The notes under the pieces: model-generated
The model's input: only the letters and a program-made list of their open reading frames with translations
Told to the model about the DNA's origin: nothing
Databases searched by the model: none
In this document: piece after piece, positions 41,631-54,645 of the stretch
Position numbering within the stretch: position 1 is the first letter of the stretch
How the letters are laid out: each line of letters begins with the position of its first letter
Made by a program: the position numbers and the translations under genes
Assembly: GCA_964030785.1 (NCBI GenBank)
Contig: OZ034967.1
Location: 64,676,742 to 64,740,741 of the forward strand
Origin: Siderastrea siderea
Taxonomy: Eukaryota > Cnidaria > Anthozoa > Scleractinia > Rhizangiidae
DNA: 64,000 nt
Reading direction: 5' to 3'

Positions 41631-43013
41631 ACGACAGGACTCAAGCGCAGCGTGTATAATTATTCGTTGCATGTGAATAACCGTGAAATATGCCAGGAGA
41701 AAGAAAACAAAACTGTTGCTCGTTGAAAGTTAATAATGACTGAAACTTGACCGAGATTCAGCCTTCTTATCTAATAACAGAAACGTTTATTCAGCCAAAA
41801 ACTCACTGGAACATCAAACAGAATTATTATTCTAACGTTGAAAGTTAATAATGACTGAAACTTGACCGAGATTCAGCCTTCTTATCTAATAACAGAAACG
41901 TTTATTCAGCCAAAAACTCACTGGAACATCAAACAGAATTATTATTCTAACGGCAATCAATTTAAGAGAAAAATCTGTAAGGGCAGTTTAGAAATATTTC
42001 TATCTATGCAAATTACGAACTTTTTGACTGATTTGTGCTACATTTTAGCAGTTTTTAAATATAAATATCTTAAAATAGCAGCCACCTAGGAGAGCTCAAT
42101 GTACATTAAGAATGTTCTGCTGTCATGAAAGATCGTTCGACTGAAAAGAGAAAGTGTTAAGTTTTATCTTTCTTGAAATATTGGAGAAAATTGCAGGAAT
42201 GACCAAAATCTGCCCGCAAAAAATGAATCACGATTTACTTGAAAACGCTCTTACAGATTTGCTCTAATTTCGCATACAAGTTGTGTAGGTTGAGTAGTTC
42301 AAATAGTTCTAGTTTCGTCATAAAGTGTCTGACTAGTTTTCGAGATATTTGACATTATTTAAAATGAGGGGTTGTCCATTACAGTTGCTATGGTGACAGT
42401 TGTTGCTAAGAGACCAATGAAAAATAAACTTTGGTCATATGTTGAAAAGGTGGCGTAGTATCAAGGAAATCGAAGTTTACCTTCTATGCGAAAATTTGAT
42501 TTCAAAAGATACACTCCAAGGTCCAAAAAACTGTTGCGAGCCTCCTTAATACAGATCGTACAGATCGACAAACCGTTTCACCCTTAATCATCTGAATCAC
42601 TAACGAGACGCACACAATTAACGGACCGTATACGGACCGATTACCCCTCTTACGGTCTGTACAGAGCGTACAGATCGTAAGGCTGATTTATCAGTCCGTA
42701 TTAGGTTGTGTATATTGGACATGAGTGGATTTTCACCAAGAAATTTGCATCGCACTGTTTCCAAACTCCGTACCAGGCAAGCTGATGGGGTTGAGGTTTC
42801 TTCTCGCACCATTCAATTGGAAATTCATCGAAAAGTCGAAGGGAGAGCCGTATGGGTAGGCAAATTTGGTAACCTATGGATCTGAGAAATTTTGGTTATG
42901 ACGTCAGCGTACACCACCCACACAGACTCTGGGGGAGGGGGAAAGGGGTCCCAAGAAAACCCGACATGGGGGAGGAGAACGCCATCTTTTCTTGGCGGGA
43001 AATCGCGCGGTGC
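41631..43013 (+). repeat. Tandem duplication, copy 2, with an extra internal 117-bp repeat
   Basis: Near-identical to 40365-41630, but GTTGAAAGTTAATAATGACT and about 97 following bases occur twice in a row (about 41721 and 41837). Confidence 0.9.
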
Positions 43014-43527
43014 CAGTTTGGGCAACCTGCGTTTTTCGTAGAGGGAAATCGCATGACCATTGTCGCTTGCTCGTCGCTTTTGAAGCCTATTTAGCAAAAC
43101 GATTGTTCGACAGTACTGAAGTTTTAAACTTAAGAAGAAATATCTATTATCTATAAATGCAAAGAAAAAGTTGAAAATAATACTTCATTGTCTTTTTTGG
43201 TGGAAGGCGAAAAGTTCAAGTTACGAAACTTTGCCTGCGAGGACTTCATCTTTGTTTTCTTCACGGCGGAGTCAGCTTATCCTGACGTTTTAAGAGGGTT
43301 GAAGGTACATTATTTTGTGCATTACAGTCAAAGAAATTACGATTTGAAATGGGAATTTAATTAAGGTCATTGGAAATGTGCCATTTACTTTTTTATGTTG
43401 ACGTCGACTTTAAAAAAAAATATTAGAAAACGCGCTCAGATTTGAGAGAGACCTAGTCTTGAATATTTCGCCATGCTCAGTCGGCTTCACTGGTGTACAC
43501 GGGCCTACGATGCAGGAAGTGTAACGT
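43014..43527. other. Host intergenic, nothing recognised
   Basis: Ends at the scaffold gap. No domain-bearing frame seen. Confidence 0.5.
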
Positions 43528-43727
43528 NNNNNNNNNNNNNNNNNNNNNNNNNNNNNNNNNNNNNNNNNNNNNNNNNNNNNNNNNNNNNNNNNNNNNNNNN
43601 NNNNNNNNNNNNNNNNNNNNNNNNNNNNNNNNNNNNNNNNNNNNNNNNNNNNNNNNNNNNNNNNNNNNNNNNNNNNNNNNNNNNNNNNNNNNNNNNNNNN
43701 NNNNNNNNNNNNNNNNNNNNNNNNNNN
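43528..43727. other. Assembly gap (200 N)
   Basis: Exactly 200 N, typical of an arbitrary-length scaffold join. It directly abuts the right arm of the inverted repeat, so the true distance and order here are unknown. Confidence 0.99.
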
Positions 43728-43852
43728 TATGAAATTATGAATATATGAAATTCATATATTTGAACTGCGGAATGAAGAAATAACTGTAAAGAAGATCCTC
43801 GCAATTATTAACGCAACTTATGCAGTTGCGAAAAGAAAGCCTGAAAAAATCA

Positions 43853-43923
43853 GGCTTGCCGGGATTCGAACTCTGACCTCTGCGATACCGGTGCAGCGCT
43901 CTAACCAATTGAGCTAACAAGCC
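43853..43923 (-). repeat. tRNA-like sequence
   Basis: Same 71-nt unit as 23621-23691, with GGCTTG/CAAGCC acceptor pairing intact. Confidence 0.65.
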
Positions 43924-44027
43924 AACTGGGAGCTGGTCATTAAGTTGGTTCGTAATATACCCGGGAAAGATGAAGATGAAATTATCCCGGGTATATTACG
44001 AACCAACTTAATGACCAGCTCCCAGTT

Positions 44028-44098
44028 GGCTTGTTAGCTCAATTGGTTAGAGCGCTGCACCGGTATCGCAGAGGTCAGAGTTCGAATCCCGGCAAGAC
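44028..44098 (+). repeat. tRNA-like sequence
   Basis: Same unit with acceptor 3' strand changed to CAAGAC, the same variant as the copy at 23403-23473. Variants thus pair across the 20-kb inverted repeat. Confidence 0.65.
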
Positions 44099-45413
44099 TG
44101 ATTTTTTCAGGCTTTCTTTTCGCAACTGCATAAGTTGCGTTAATAACTGCGAGGATCTTCTTTCCATTTATTTAATCCCAATTATATTGCTTTATAAAAA
44201 CTTATCTCCTGTTACTGCTTGACCGAGAGCCGGCATAAACAATGATCCTCTCTAAGGGGACAGAGAGCGAAAAAGCGCTCAGCCATGCATGTTTTTAAAA
44301 CACAAACTGCGGCCACGACCCTCCACGAGCCAAACTCGCCGCTGTTTTGTAAACCACCTTGGAAGCCATTTGAGCCCTTGTGCTGTGATTGACTGGGTGG
44401 TTCCACTCTAGATACTGATTGGTTATATTCTCACGTGTAGAATACGCTGTATTTAACAATAATTCGCCGAAGGCGAAGTGAATATTGTTATTCCACAATA
44501 TTCGCTGAGCCTGAGGAGAATAATTGTTTTGCTATAATTGGTCAGGTGAATATCAGAGCAAATGCAATTTCGTTTTTCTTTTCTCTAGAAACATCAAAAA
44601 TCTCGCCGTGGCCATTTTCAAAATTAGTGCTTCAATATTATTATCACCTCGCGCGGGGTGATTATAGCAAGATCTGACGTAATCCTCGACCAATCAGTGC
44701 GCGCGCTTCTCTATAATCACCTGAGCAATTATACTAAATATTAACATCGCTTTTTTCTCATGTGAAATATAGCAATTACAGATTTTGTTTGGAGGAGCTT
44801 GGCTGCGAGATCTAGCATTCGATTTAAGCAGCATGTTTTTTTTTAAAGTGGTTCTTATTAGCAGTAATCTTTTTTTAAAAATAGCTTTCGATCAATTTCT
44901 TAAGAGTGTCATGTGATACTAATTAATTCTGTGATATAACTCCTCTTGTAGCATCTTTCTAAGAAACACTGTATTGTATTCAGTACCTATCCACTTACAC
45001 CGAACATAAGCAGCCGGACAGTGACTTTCAACAGGGGTATCCTTCTTTTCTGAGATAGGCATAATAACAGTTATTGAAAACTCGGAGTAGGATAATTAGA
45101 TTTCTAGCGCTTTGATTGGCGCAGCGGAGACAGTATGAGGAAAAAATCTGCTTCGACAAATATGGCCAGTGATTGCGACAACAACAAAGTGAGATAGGCT
45201 TTCTTCTTTAACTGGGCAAGATAGTGGTCGGGAAAAAACGCTTTGCAGTGGAGTTTAGTCATATGATCGATTCTTGTTCCTATTTTAATTTTTCCCACGC
45301 ACTTTATGCATTTGTTGTTAAAACCGGTGCCTTCTTTTGTTACTGCGCTATGTTTTGCGCATCTCGAGGTATTAGGAAAACTTTAAGTCCTATTAGTTAA
45401 GCTGTCGTACTGG

Positions 45414-45444
<31 letters not shown>

Positions 45445-45524
45445 AATGATGATGATGATGATTTTGATGATAATGATAATAATAATAAGTATCAATATCA
45501 ATATCAATATCAATAATATTTTTA

Positions 45525-45680
45525 ATATCTTTGCATTTGTGAGTAACGTGGCCATCATTTAGCTGTCATCAAGAATCCCTTCTTACAGAAACCCTGCAAC
45601 ATTCTGCTGTGCAGCCTGGCGTTCGCGGATTGTCTAACAGGAATCACTGCCCAGCCAATGTTTATCGTGTGGCTATCACA
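45525..45680 (+). pseudogene. GPCR TM1-TM2 fragment (inverted copy)
   Basis: The plus strand carries the same receptor fragment as 21820-21955. It has a TAG stop after FAFVSNVAII, then LLCSLAFADCLTGITAQP in a shifted frame, continuing to MFIVWL beyond the repeat boundary. The extra receptor-like residues past the arm suggest this side is nearer the original. Confidence 0.65.
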
Positions 45681-48270
45681 GCATGAAATCATGGATTTAC
45701 GAATGTTGATATCACGCGTAAATATACGTAAATAAAAGGCCTTTTCTTTACGCATCGGTTCCGTGGTGCGTAAAGACGCGTAAATTCACAGAACGCGTAA
45801 AGGCTGCGTAAAGGGGAATAAAGAATATTTGTGAAAATAGAGAAGGAAATGAAATTTTTACGTCTCCATATTCATTCAGGATTTTCCCGCTATATTTTGT
45901 CTGGCATTGCTGTCAATACTTCACGGCTCTTTAACCCTGTTTACGAATCTTTACGTACTGCTGTTTATGCTCTTTACGATTCTTTATCCTTCTTTACGCG
46001 CAATACATTTTCTAATTGACAAGTTATTCTTGCAGAAGACAGGCAAATATGAAATATAATGTGATCATCAACGATTTTCCCCTTGCATTTTGAACGGCTT
46101 TGCTGTGACCACTTAATAAAATTTACGCCTCTTTTCAGCCCATTACGCATCTTTAAGCACCGTTGTTTACGCTTTTTACGAATTTTTACCCTTGATTACG
46201 GGCAAACTTTCCAACAATTTGCAGTTTATTATTTAAGGAAATACAGAGAGAAATGAAATATGTGTGTCCATGACAATAGTCTTGACATTTAATAAAATCA
46301 TGACAGAAAGTGACCTGTCAGAAAGAGGTTAGCAAAAACTCATGCATTGGGCTCTGGATTTGTCAACCTTTCATTTAATCATGTCTTTTTATAAGCAATG
46401 ACAAGGAATGTTAATCTTATCGTAAGGCTGTTGATGACGGATAATAACAGAAAGCGTCTTAGTGTAAACTTCAATTTATCTTTTCACGTATCTTTTCAAC
46501 CTCAGGCGAAATTAAAAAGAAAAATAATAACTAAACTGGTTTCTTACCTAACCTCGTGAAAAAGAAAAAAAATTGGGTCAAAAAGAAAAAAATTGGGTCG
46601 AACGGAAATACTCCTCTCCCCGAAGCGTAGCTCTAAGGGGACTGGAAACGAGATGAGGCTGCGGATTTGATCAGCGGTGTCCGTGTTAGCGTCACTTCGT
46701 GGCGTCCATTTTGAAATGACACGAAAGTGTGATGTTTCTTCAACGTCTTTGAAAGGTAAAAACGAGAATTTACTCCATTTGATGTCTGGAATAGTGCTTT
46801 TTTTGTAAAATGCTAGTGATATGTGAACCGCTGGTGATCCCACAAAGCTTCGTAGAGAGCTTTAAAACCACCTCTATCGCGCACAAATGCAAAATCGTCG
46901 TGACTCGTGGATTAATTAAACTGGCGGGATGTTTGAACTTGAACTTGAAGCACGCTTCGATAAGGCTTGTTAAGCTACGTTCTCTTCTCCTATTCTGGAT
47001 TGGATCTCCCCATTCACGGAAATACAGGAAACAGAGGTAAGCCGTCTTTCTTTTAGTCTCCACGCAGATGATCATGATGTGCAGTAACTTTCAATGTAGG
47101 TTTTCAATATTGTTTGCGAACACGTTCACTCAAAGAGAACCGACATTGTAAGTTTTTAACTAAAAAAAATATTCGAAATTCCATTAAGGTTTTTGTAGTT
47201 TAGTTTTTGAAATCGGATTGCCTTCATCAAATGTACTTTATTTGACTGTTAGAGAAAGGTTTGCAAATAAATATAGGGGCCAATTACATGAGCAGGGAAT
47301 TTATATATTTTGAAACTACTAAAAGTGACGTAGCTTGTGTGGGCTCCCTGTGAATAGACTTGCCAGAATCTCGGCAAATCAAGCCAGGCCTGGTTAGCAG
47401 GGCTGACTAGGGTATATGGCAATACCGAAACATCCCTATTTACATGGAATATTGTAAAGAATATTTACATCTGAGTTCAATTAAATGGAATCACTTCAAT
47501 GGTTTTCTGTTTGATCCTCGTGGCTCTATATGGTGCATTTTCACAGTTTGAAGGGTTTTGCAAATCATTCTACTGTACGTAATAAGAGAAAACAACAAGG
47601 AAGGAAAACTGCATTCTAAACTGGCCCTGAAATTCCCATCGCTCAGCTTCAAAACCACAAAGGCAAGCTCAGTGGTTAAAGATTCTTCTCGTACATTGTA
47701 CATTTGTCAAAAACTTAAGACTTACCTCAAAGGTAAGTATTCTTTGCAATATTTCATGTTAACGGGGACATTTCAATAATATCCAGGGCTATACGTTACA
47801 TTTTGAAACTGCATACTACTGGCCACGTAGTTTGTGTTGGAAGTTTGCCCTGTGGACATACCAAAAGTAAAATTGGGCCAAGCAATTATGTGGGAAAATC
47901 TCAGCCCAGTTTGCCAGGATCCCAGCAATGTGATGCCAGAATCCCAGCCAGGCTGAAAGTTTTCCATGTAAACTGTGTGTACTAGGCCAGGGTGACTTGC
48001 ATCATGTACGTGGAGTACCAGGCTGAAGTCATCTTGGCCTGAACCAGCCTGTTGGCTTATCATGGGCCAGCCCAGCTCATGTAATTGGCCCTAAATATTG
48101 GGTTTTCAAAGGAAAGAAATGATATGATTGAAAGTACCAGATTAGCAAACATCCTTAATTTGCCAAAAAGGTTACCAATTCACATGCACTTTTGTGTTTC
48201 ACCTCTTGCTTGTTTGTCTTCCTGTTGTTGCAGTCTTATCAGCCCTTAATCAAACATTAAACCAGTAACT
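45681..48270. other. Host intergenic with TTTACG-rich repeat patches
   Basis: 45715-46200 has dense short TTTACG/CGTAAA motifs. 47330-48060 contains CCAGGCTGG/CTGGGATTCTGGCA-type repeat sequence. Open frames (for example 46544-46843 and 47773-48063, minus) look like repeat shadows. Confidence 0.5.
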
Positions 48271-50203
48271 TTAAGGTGGCTCGATCGGGTTTTTGAGTGA
48301 CGATACCTCTTAACTTTGAGCAACTAGCGTACCACAGTGAACAACCCAATAGAAAATCGATCGTTACTGCTGACCTAGAGAAAGATGAAAGTTTTAAATG
48401 AGGTAAGTTTGATCGAAATCGGAGTTACCATAGCAACGTAATGACGTCATCTCCCCTTTTACATGAGAGCCAATTACTTGCCACCAAGAGATAATTCTGG
48501 AAGGCGCTCGACTGGATCTTCGACCTGACATATTTGTATTCACGTCTGCAAAATTTGAAGAATTTCTATGAGAGCGTTTTCGAGAAATTTTCGGGTGAAG
48601 TTTTAGGGTGTTAAAAAACAACAAAAACAAAACAATTTTGATCTGTTATTGAAAAGTATGCCCACAAAGGTTTGATGAAATAACATTTTGGTTTTAAATG
48701 AATGTTATATCATCTAATTGCTTTGTGTGAAAATTTCAAGGAAATCGTTCCATTTGATTTTTAGAAACGTTGGCTTGAATATGAACTTGTTTAGTGTGTT
48801 ACGCGGCTTTTTTATCAAAAATTGACATTACACTTATTAAAGCGGTTATGAATTAAAAAGCGCTAGATGAATTTTTTTATATCTTTGTCCTCAAGGAGAA
48901 TGATCAATATTCAATACAATCCCAGCGTTTCAAATTCATTGAAACGTTATAAGGCTGTCAATTTTGAGCCAAAACTCAGGAAAATATTGGACTGATTTTC
49001 ACGCCAGTAGCTTGTTGTTCTCATTATGCATCTCCATTGTTTTGAATCGGCGTGCAATTGTAAATTTCACTACACCATGAATTCATATAACGCTTGGTTG
49101 CTTTCCGAAGATGTTCCGAAAACGTGCTGAGACTGGGATAAGATTGGGGGAGACCCACGTCTACTGACCTGTTTAAATTTTTCGTTGACTTCTTGCCATA
49201 AAAATTTATCTGGAACACTGACTGAGCACAGCAGCTTTCCGTTTGCACTCACTGCTAACCGAAGTTTGCGCTTACTGCTAACCTTGAGGTTTGCACTCAC
49301 TGCTGTCAGCCTGTCCATTGTTATTGTAATGCTGGCCTGATACATTAGCACGTTTTTCGGAACATATTCGGAAAGCAATCAAGCGTTATGAATTCATGAT
49401 GTACTGAAATGTACAATTGCACGCCTATTCGAAACAATGGAGATGCAAAATAAGAGCAACAAGCCACTGGCGTAGAATTCAGTCCAATAATTTCCTGAGT
49501 TTAGGCTTTAAATTGATAGCCTTACAACGTTTCAATGAGTTTGAGACTCGGGGATTGTATTGAATATTGATTATTCTCCTTGAAAGCAAAGTTTTAAAAA
49601 AATTCATCTACCGCTTTTTAATTCATAATCATTTTAATAAGTGTAGGGTCGATTTTTGATAAAAAAGCCGCGTATCACACTAAACCAGTTCATATTCAAG
49701 CCAACGTTTCTAAAAACCAAATGGAACGATTTCCCCGAAATTTTCACATAAAGCAATTAGATGACATAACATTCATTTAAAACCAAAATGTTGTTTCATC
49801 AAGTCGCTGTGGACATACTTTTCAATAACAGTTCAAAATTATTTTGTTTTTGTTGTTTTTTAACACCTTAAAACCTCACCCGAAAATTTCTCGAAAACTC
49901 TCTCATAGAAATTCTTCAAATTTTGTAGACTTGAAGACAAATATGTCAGGTCGAAGATCCAGTCGAGCGCTTCCCAGAATTGTCTCTTGGTGACAAGTAA
50001 TTAGCTCTCATGTAAAACGGGGGATGACGTCATTACGTTGCTATGGTAACTCCGATTTCGATGAAACGTACCTTATGTAAAACTTTCATCTTTTTCTAGG
50101 ACAGCAGTAACGATCGATTTTCTATTGGGTTGTTCACTGTGGTACACTAGTTGCTTAAAGTTGAGAGGTATCGTCACTCAAAAACTCGATCGAGCCACCT
50201 TAA
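48271..50203. mobile_element. TTAA-flanked foldback element B
   Basis: TTAA (48271-48274) then GGTGGCTCGATCGGG. The right end is its diverged complement (CTCGATCGAGCCACC) then TTAA (50200-50203). Arms of about 0.9 kb on each side pair imperfectly around a centre near 49240. The end sequence resembles element A (GGWGGYTCG), so both may belong to one family. No transposase. Confidence 0.82.
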
Positions 50204-51074
50204 TAGACTTAATACATCACCTGCAAACAGCATCCCCTGAGGGCTACTCTTGTACTCTTATGTAATCGCATGAGGCCGATTAGGACAAATATTCACACAT
50301 ATTTTCAAAGCTTTCACAAAATTGCCTGAGTCATGGAGCAATAAGGGCAATTTGTGAAAACTTTGAAAATAAAAGTGAAATTTATCCTTAATTCTATGAG
50401 GAATCAATGCAATTACTTTTCATAACACAGAGAGCAGAATTCTCGGAAAACTTTTCATACACATTGAAACACAATCAGGCGGCCCCCAGAATAAAAGTAC
50501 CCCCACGTAAACAATTCACGACACAAGCAATTTAACTGTTGCTCAGTGCACAGAACAAGAAAGACTGACCGTTATGTACATTTTAAGAGATAAAGGCAAT
50601 TCTATTTCATTGACAAAACACACTAAAGGCTCAAACTAAGTAAATTTTATTCACCTGAGTTGCGAAGCTTCCTCTCGCTGGAAAAATTATTGACCACATC
50701 ACTCCAAAGTTTTCAGTAGTTTAAAAACAAAAACCATTTGCTCTTTCCCAGCACATAGAAGCTACGGCTTATTACGTATACATGGTTGTCGTTGAAATAG
50801 AAAATTTAATTAAAACATTGCACCTCCATTGTCTTATGGCGTTGCTAGCATCCAACAGATAGCTCTCCAGCAGTTAATTGCGCTGCTTAGTAATTCTGGC
50901 AGAGGTTGTTGTTTGACCTTCCTGTGACAATCTGTTTGTAGTTCATAAATGATTTTCTAAACCTCCATTTGTTAAATCTGCAGCAATTGAAACAGTGCTG
51001 GTTCGTTAAAATCGAGGATGCTTCTCGTAAATGTATTGTGCTAATGAAGTTTTATTGTCCTCTTTTTGTCTTAG
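50204..51074. other. Host intergenic, nothing recognised
   Basis: No domain-bearing frame seen. Confidence 0.45.
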
Positions 51075-51330
51075 GATTGTATGTGGAGAACCCACCGTAA
51101 CTGTTCGCCCCAAAACGGAGCAAAATTTCCGAAGAAATGAGCAGGCCTGCGGAGGAGCATACGTCCCGCGACTTAAATCGACGGCCCGAGGCAGAGTTTG
51201 CAACCGAAGTGCTTCATCGAGATCGCGTAACCCTAGCGGAGTGCGAAAAAGAAATGGATATGACAGGAGATTTCGAAAATTAGAGCAGATGTCGAAAGTT
51301 ATTTGTGCTGTGAAAATAAATAAATGATAT
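51075..51330 (+). other. Possible terminal exon of a host gene
   Basis: A pyrimidine-rich tract ending TTTTTGTCTTAG at 51074 looks like a splice acceptor. An AATAAATAAATGA cluster near 51317 could be a poly(A) signal. Two frames are open: one reads through to 51327, another contains an ATG at 51138 with an acidic 49-residue reading (MSRPAEEHTSRD and on). I do not recognise either. Confidence 0.3.
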
Positions 51331-51529
51331 GTTTCGTGTAATTTATTGATAATTTTACACTGTTCCCCTTCGCCAAAATAATATTACAACATGGCCGCCA
51401 GTCATGAGGCAGCAAGAAAAATAAACAGTCCCAGTCCCTCTCGGCCAAATGAGTTTCTTTTGGTTTTGTCTAGGCCAATCACATTGCTAGAAATCATATA
51501 GACAAAACTGTCTATGGCCCGGACTGTCT

Positions 51530-52760
51530 TATGGCTATACAAGCATCACCCATGGTGATAGTCCTTGTTGGTGGACCCTGTGGCCCTAATTTATTTAACC
51601 CGGCGAATGCTGAATGTGTGGCGATCGGCGAGTGTAACAAAAATGTCTACAGTCACCTCGTGTATTGTAAAATCAGCGACGACATTACAGTAGACAGTGA
51701 ATCCCAGCTATTACTTACTCGAGCAGGTAGGGGCTTTACTGTTAGACATCGCAAATCCTAGAGAGCGATTTTTTATTTGGCCATTTTTGTAAATTGAATC
51801 GGCGTATTTATTTCATGCATTTTTGCGACAGAAGCTAGAAGAGTCTCACTTAAAATTAACATTGTGCCCACGACATTGAAATCTGTTTGGGACTAGGGGG
51901 CGTTGCAATAAAACTGGCGGTGTTCGATTCCCACAGAGGTGGCTGCCCACAAGGGAAAATCCTCAGCCCCAGAAACTCAATATGGATTTAAAAAGGCGCA
52001 TTCAGCCCATGTTATGAGCGCCTTGTACAAGTAGGCTCGCGTAAGCATTTGTATGAATGGCTTTTGTTCAGAATAAATTAGCCGCAATTTGTTTACACGG
52101 TTAGTCTGGTGTGCGCAGTTTTACTTACTCTTTCATGTTCCTGGAGGAGAGGTGGCACAGAAAACCGCTGCTCAAACATACTTTCGTAACAGAAAACCGT
52201 TACCACCGTGATAAAAACAAAAAACAAAACAAAAACAAAAAACGGAGTCCCACTGTTCCCAAATCTTACATGGTTTGTAAGAGCTTGTGCCCCAAAAACT
52301 TGCGCTGCATTCAGTAAAACATGGTTTCTGAAATCTGTTCACAGCGGTTTATTTATCTAGTGTTTTAGGTACGCGAGTGTGCAATCGCAAACCGCGAAAA
52401 AAAAAAAAGGATTGTTCTCATTCCCCCGGCCTCTTGTGTGCGCTTGTGAAAAACCATCTTGCATGAAATAAAACTTCTGTGAAAGGGCGACGTCTTTTTG
52501 AAAAAAAAAACTGTTAATTGACGAGTAGGCTAGGAGTTTCATTAAGATAGTTTTGGCCGTGTGAAATTCCACTAGTTTCCTCACCGTGGACATTGTGAAT
52601 AAGAAATGAACGGTCTGTTATTATGTTCTTCCGATTTCCTCATTTTCATGAATTATTCTCTGGATAAAAACCATTTTGGAAAAAAGATTCTTTATCTGCG
52701 TGATCAGTGTCCATCAAATTTCAACACCTTAGGCTGCGGGCACTCTAATTTTCCGCTCAG
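51530..52760 (+). repeat. Left arm of a diverged inverted duplication
   Basis: Pairs with the reverse complement of 53395-54645 with many substitutions and indels. Both arms contain a stretch reading GGPCGP/GVPCGP, then CVAIGEC and KNVYSHLV, with LLLTRAG further on. Confidence 0.75.
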
Positions 52761-53394
52761 GGATAGTCGAGGAAAACGTACGAGGGAGCCGGCGAGCGCG
52801 AAATCGGCCTATGGCGTTGAAACGTGACGCGCGTGTGGAGCCCACGCGAAAATCGCCGAACGCCGCAAGCAATTTTTACGTCCACTCGCGGGTTGTTTTG
52901 GCTGGACTAGTCCCTAGCGGGAAGAGTAGACCGAGCAGTCTCTCTTTCCTCTCAGGAATAGTCGAGAGAAACGAATAGGGGAGAGAGCAAGCGCGAAAAT
53001 CACCTGCACAAACATGGCGTTAGATACAGCGCATAGTGACCGTTTTGGGCCATTTTCGCTCAAAATTTAGCGTTGTACAATAAAAGCAATAGAGTCCTTC
53101 CGTCTGAGGCCCTATGTGTGGTAGGTTTCCTCGGGAATTTGGTGTTCAAACTTCTCATAAGCCTTTGAACTGCGTTCTCGGGCTAATATTTGTTGTGAAC
53201 ATCAAATTTTCTCGGGCAACCTATCACACGGTAGTGCCTTCGACAAAAGAACTCTATTGTTTCAACAGCAGCTCCACCATTGTAAACATGCGCGTCACAT
53301 TTGAACGCCGAAGGCGATTTAGCGCTCGTCAGCTCGCTTGTTCGTTTTGCTCGACTGACTGGACTATCCCTGAGCAGGAAGAGAGACTGCTTTT

Positions 53395-54645
53395 AGTCTA
53401 AGGTGCTGAAATTTAACGGATACTGATCACGCAAATAAAGAATCTTTTTCTTTCCGAAATGGTTTTTACCCAGGAAATAATTCATGGAAATAAGAAAATC
53501 GCAAGAACATAATAGCTGACCCTATTCACAATGTCTCCGGAGGGGTAGCTGGTGGAATTTCACAAGGCCGAACCGAATTTTAACGAAACCCCCAGCACCC
53601 TCCTTTAATTCACATTTTTTTCTCAATAAGACTTAGGTCACAGACGTATTTTTGTTTTTGGAGTAAGATAGGTTTTCACGAGTGCACACAACGAGTGAGA
53701 GGTTGGCTGGGGGAATGGGAACATTTTCTACTTTTTTTTGGCGGTTCACGCTCGTGCACTCGTGTATCTAAAACACTAAATAAATATACAGTTGTGAACT
53801 GACCCCAAAAAACATGTTTTTACTTACGTATATTAAATGCCGCACGAGTTTTTGGGGCACGAGCTAATAAACCATGTAAGACTTGGGAACGATGGGACAC
53901 GGTTTTCTGTTTTTGTTTGTGCTTTTCTTAAATCACGGCAGTAACGGTTTTCTATTAGGAAAGTATGTTTGAGCAGCGGTTTTCTGTCCAACTTTCTAAA
54001 AAATACAATAAACCCATATAAGTATGTCTTTGATTAGCCTCTCCCCCAGCCAGACAAATTGCGGATAATTTATTATCAACGAAAATCATTTATGCAAATA
54101 CTTACGCCAGCTTACTTGTGCAAGTGTATTTATGGCCTCATAACATGGGCTTTTAATCCACATTGAGCCTTTGGGGCTGAGGATGTTCCCTAGTGTGCAG
54201 CCACCATGGCCACTTCTGCGGGGATCGAACACCGCGAGTTACCGCACCGCCACCTAGTCCCAAACAAATACCGATGTCGTGGGCACACTGTTATTTTAAA
54301 GTGAGACTCCTTCTGTCTCAAAAATGCCTGAAATATAAATGCTGATTTACGTTATTATAGTTTTTTTTTAAATGTCCAAATCGCTCTCTAGGATTTGCAA
54401 TGTCTAACAGGAAACTCCTTACCTGCTCGAGTAAGTAAAAGCGTAGATTCACTATTGAGTATAATGTCGATTCGTTGCCGCTTTACAATGCACGAGGTGA
54501 CTGTAGACATTTTTGCCACACTCGCCGATTGCCACACATTTAACATTCCCCAGGTTAAATGAACTGGGGCCACAGGGTACACCAGCGAGGACATTCTGAC
54601 GAGGACTATCATCATGATGCTTTAAATATATGGCCACAAGATGCC
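53395..54645 (-). repeat. Right arm of a diverged inverted duplication
   Basis: See 51530-52760. The protein-like stretch on the minus strand is split by a frameshift. The 52760-53395 centre also has weaker inverted similarity (GGACTATCCCTGAGC-type motifs). Confidence 0.75.

Larger units (their letters stand above)
43791..44160. repeat. Foldback element containing two tRNA-like copies (second copy)
   Basis: Palindrome of about 370 bp centred near 43976. It is shorter at the centre than the copy at 23340-23754, lacking the ATATTCATATA core. Confidence 0.88.
43728..45659 (-). repeat. Right arm of the 2-kb inverted repeat pair
   Basis: Reverse-complement counterpart of 21819-23816. It contains the foldback with tRNA-like copies (43791-44160), the microsatellite (about 45415-45525) and the GPCR fragment. 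Confidence 0.88.

Noticed and set aside
43473..43804. Open frames across the N block
   Set aside because: They exist only because N is read as unknown residues; no coding evidence.
47773..48063. 96-codon minus-strand frame with hydrophobic residues
   Set aside because: The nucleotide sequence consists of CCAGGCTGG/GGGATTCTGG repeat-like segments recurring nearby; a repeat shadow.
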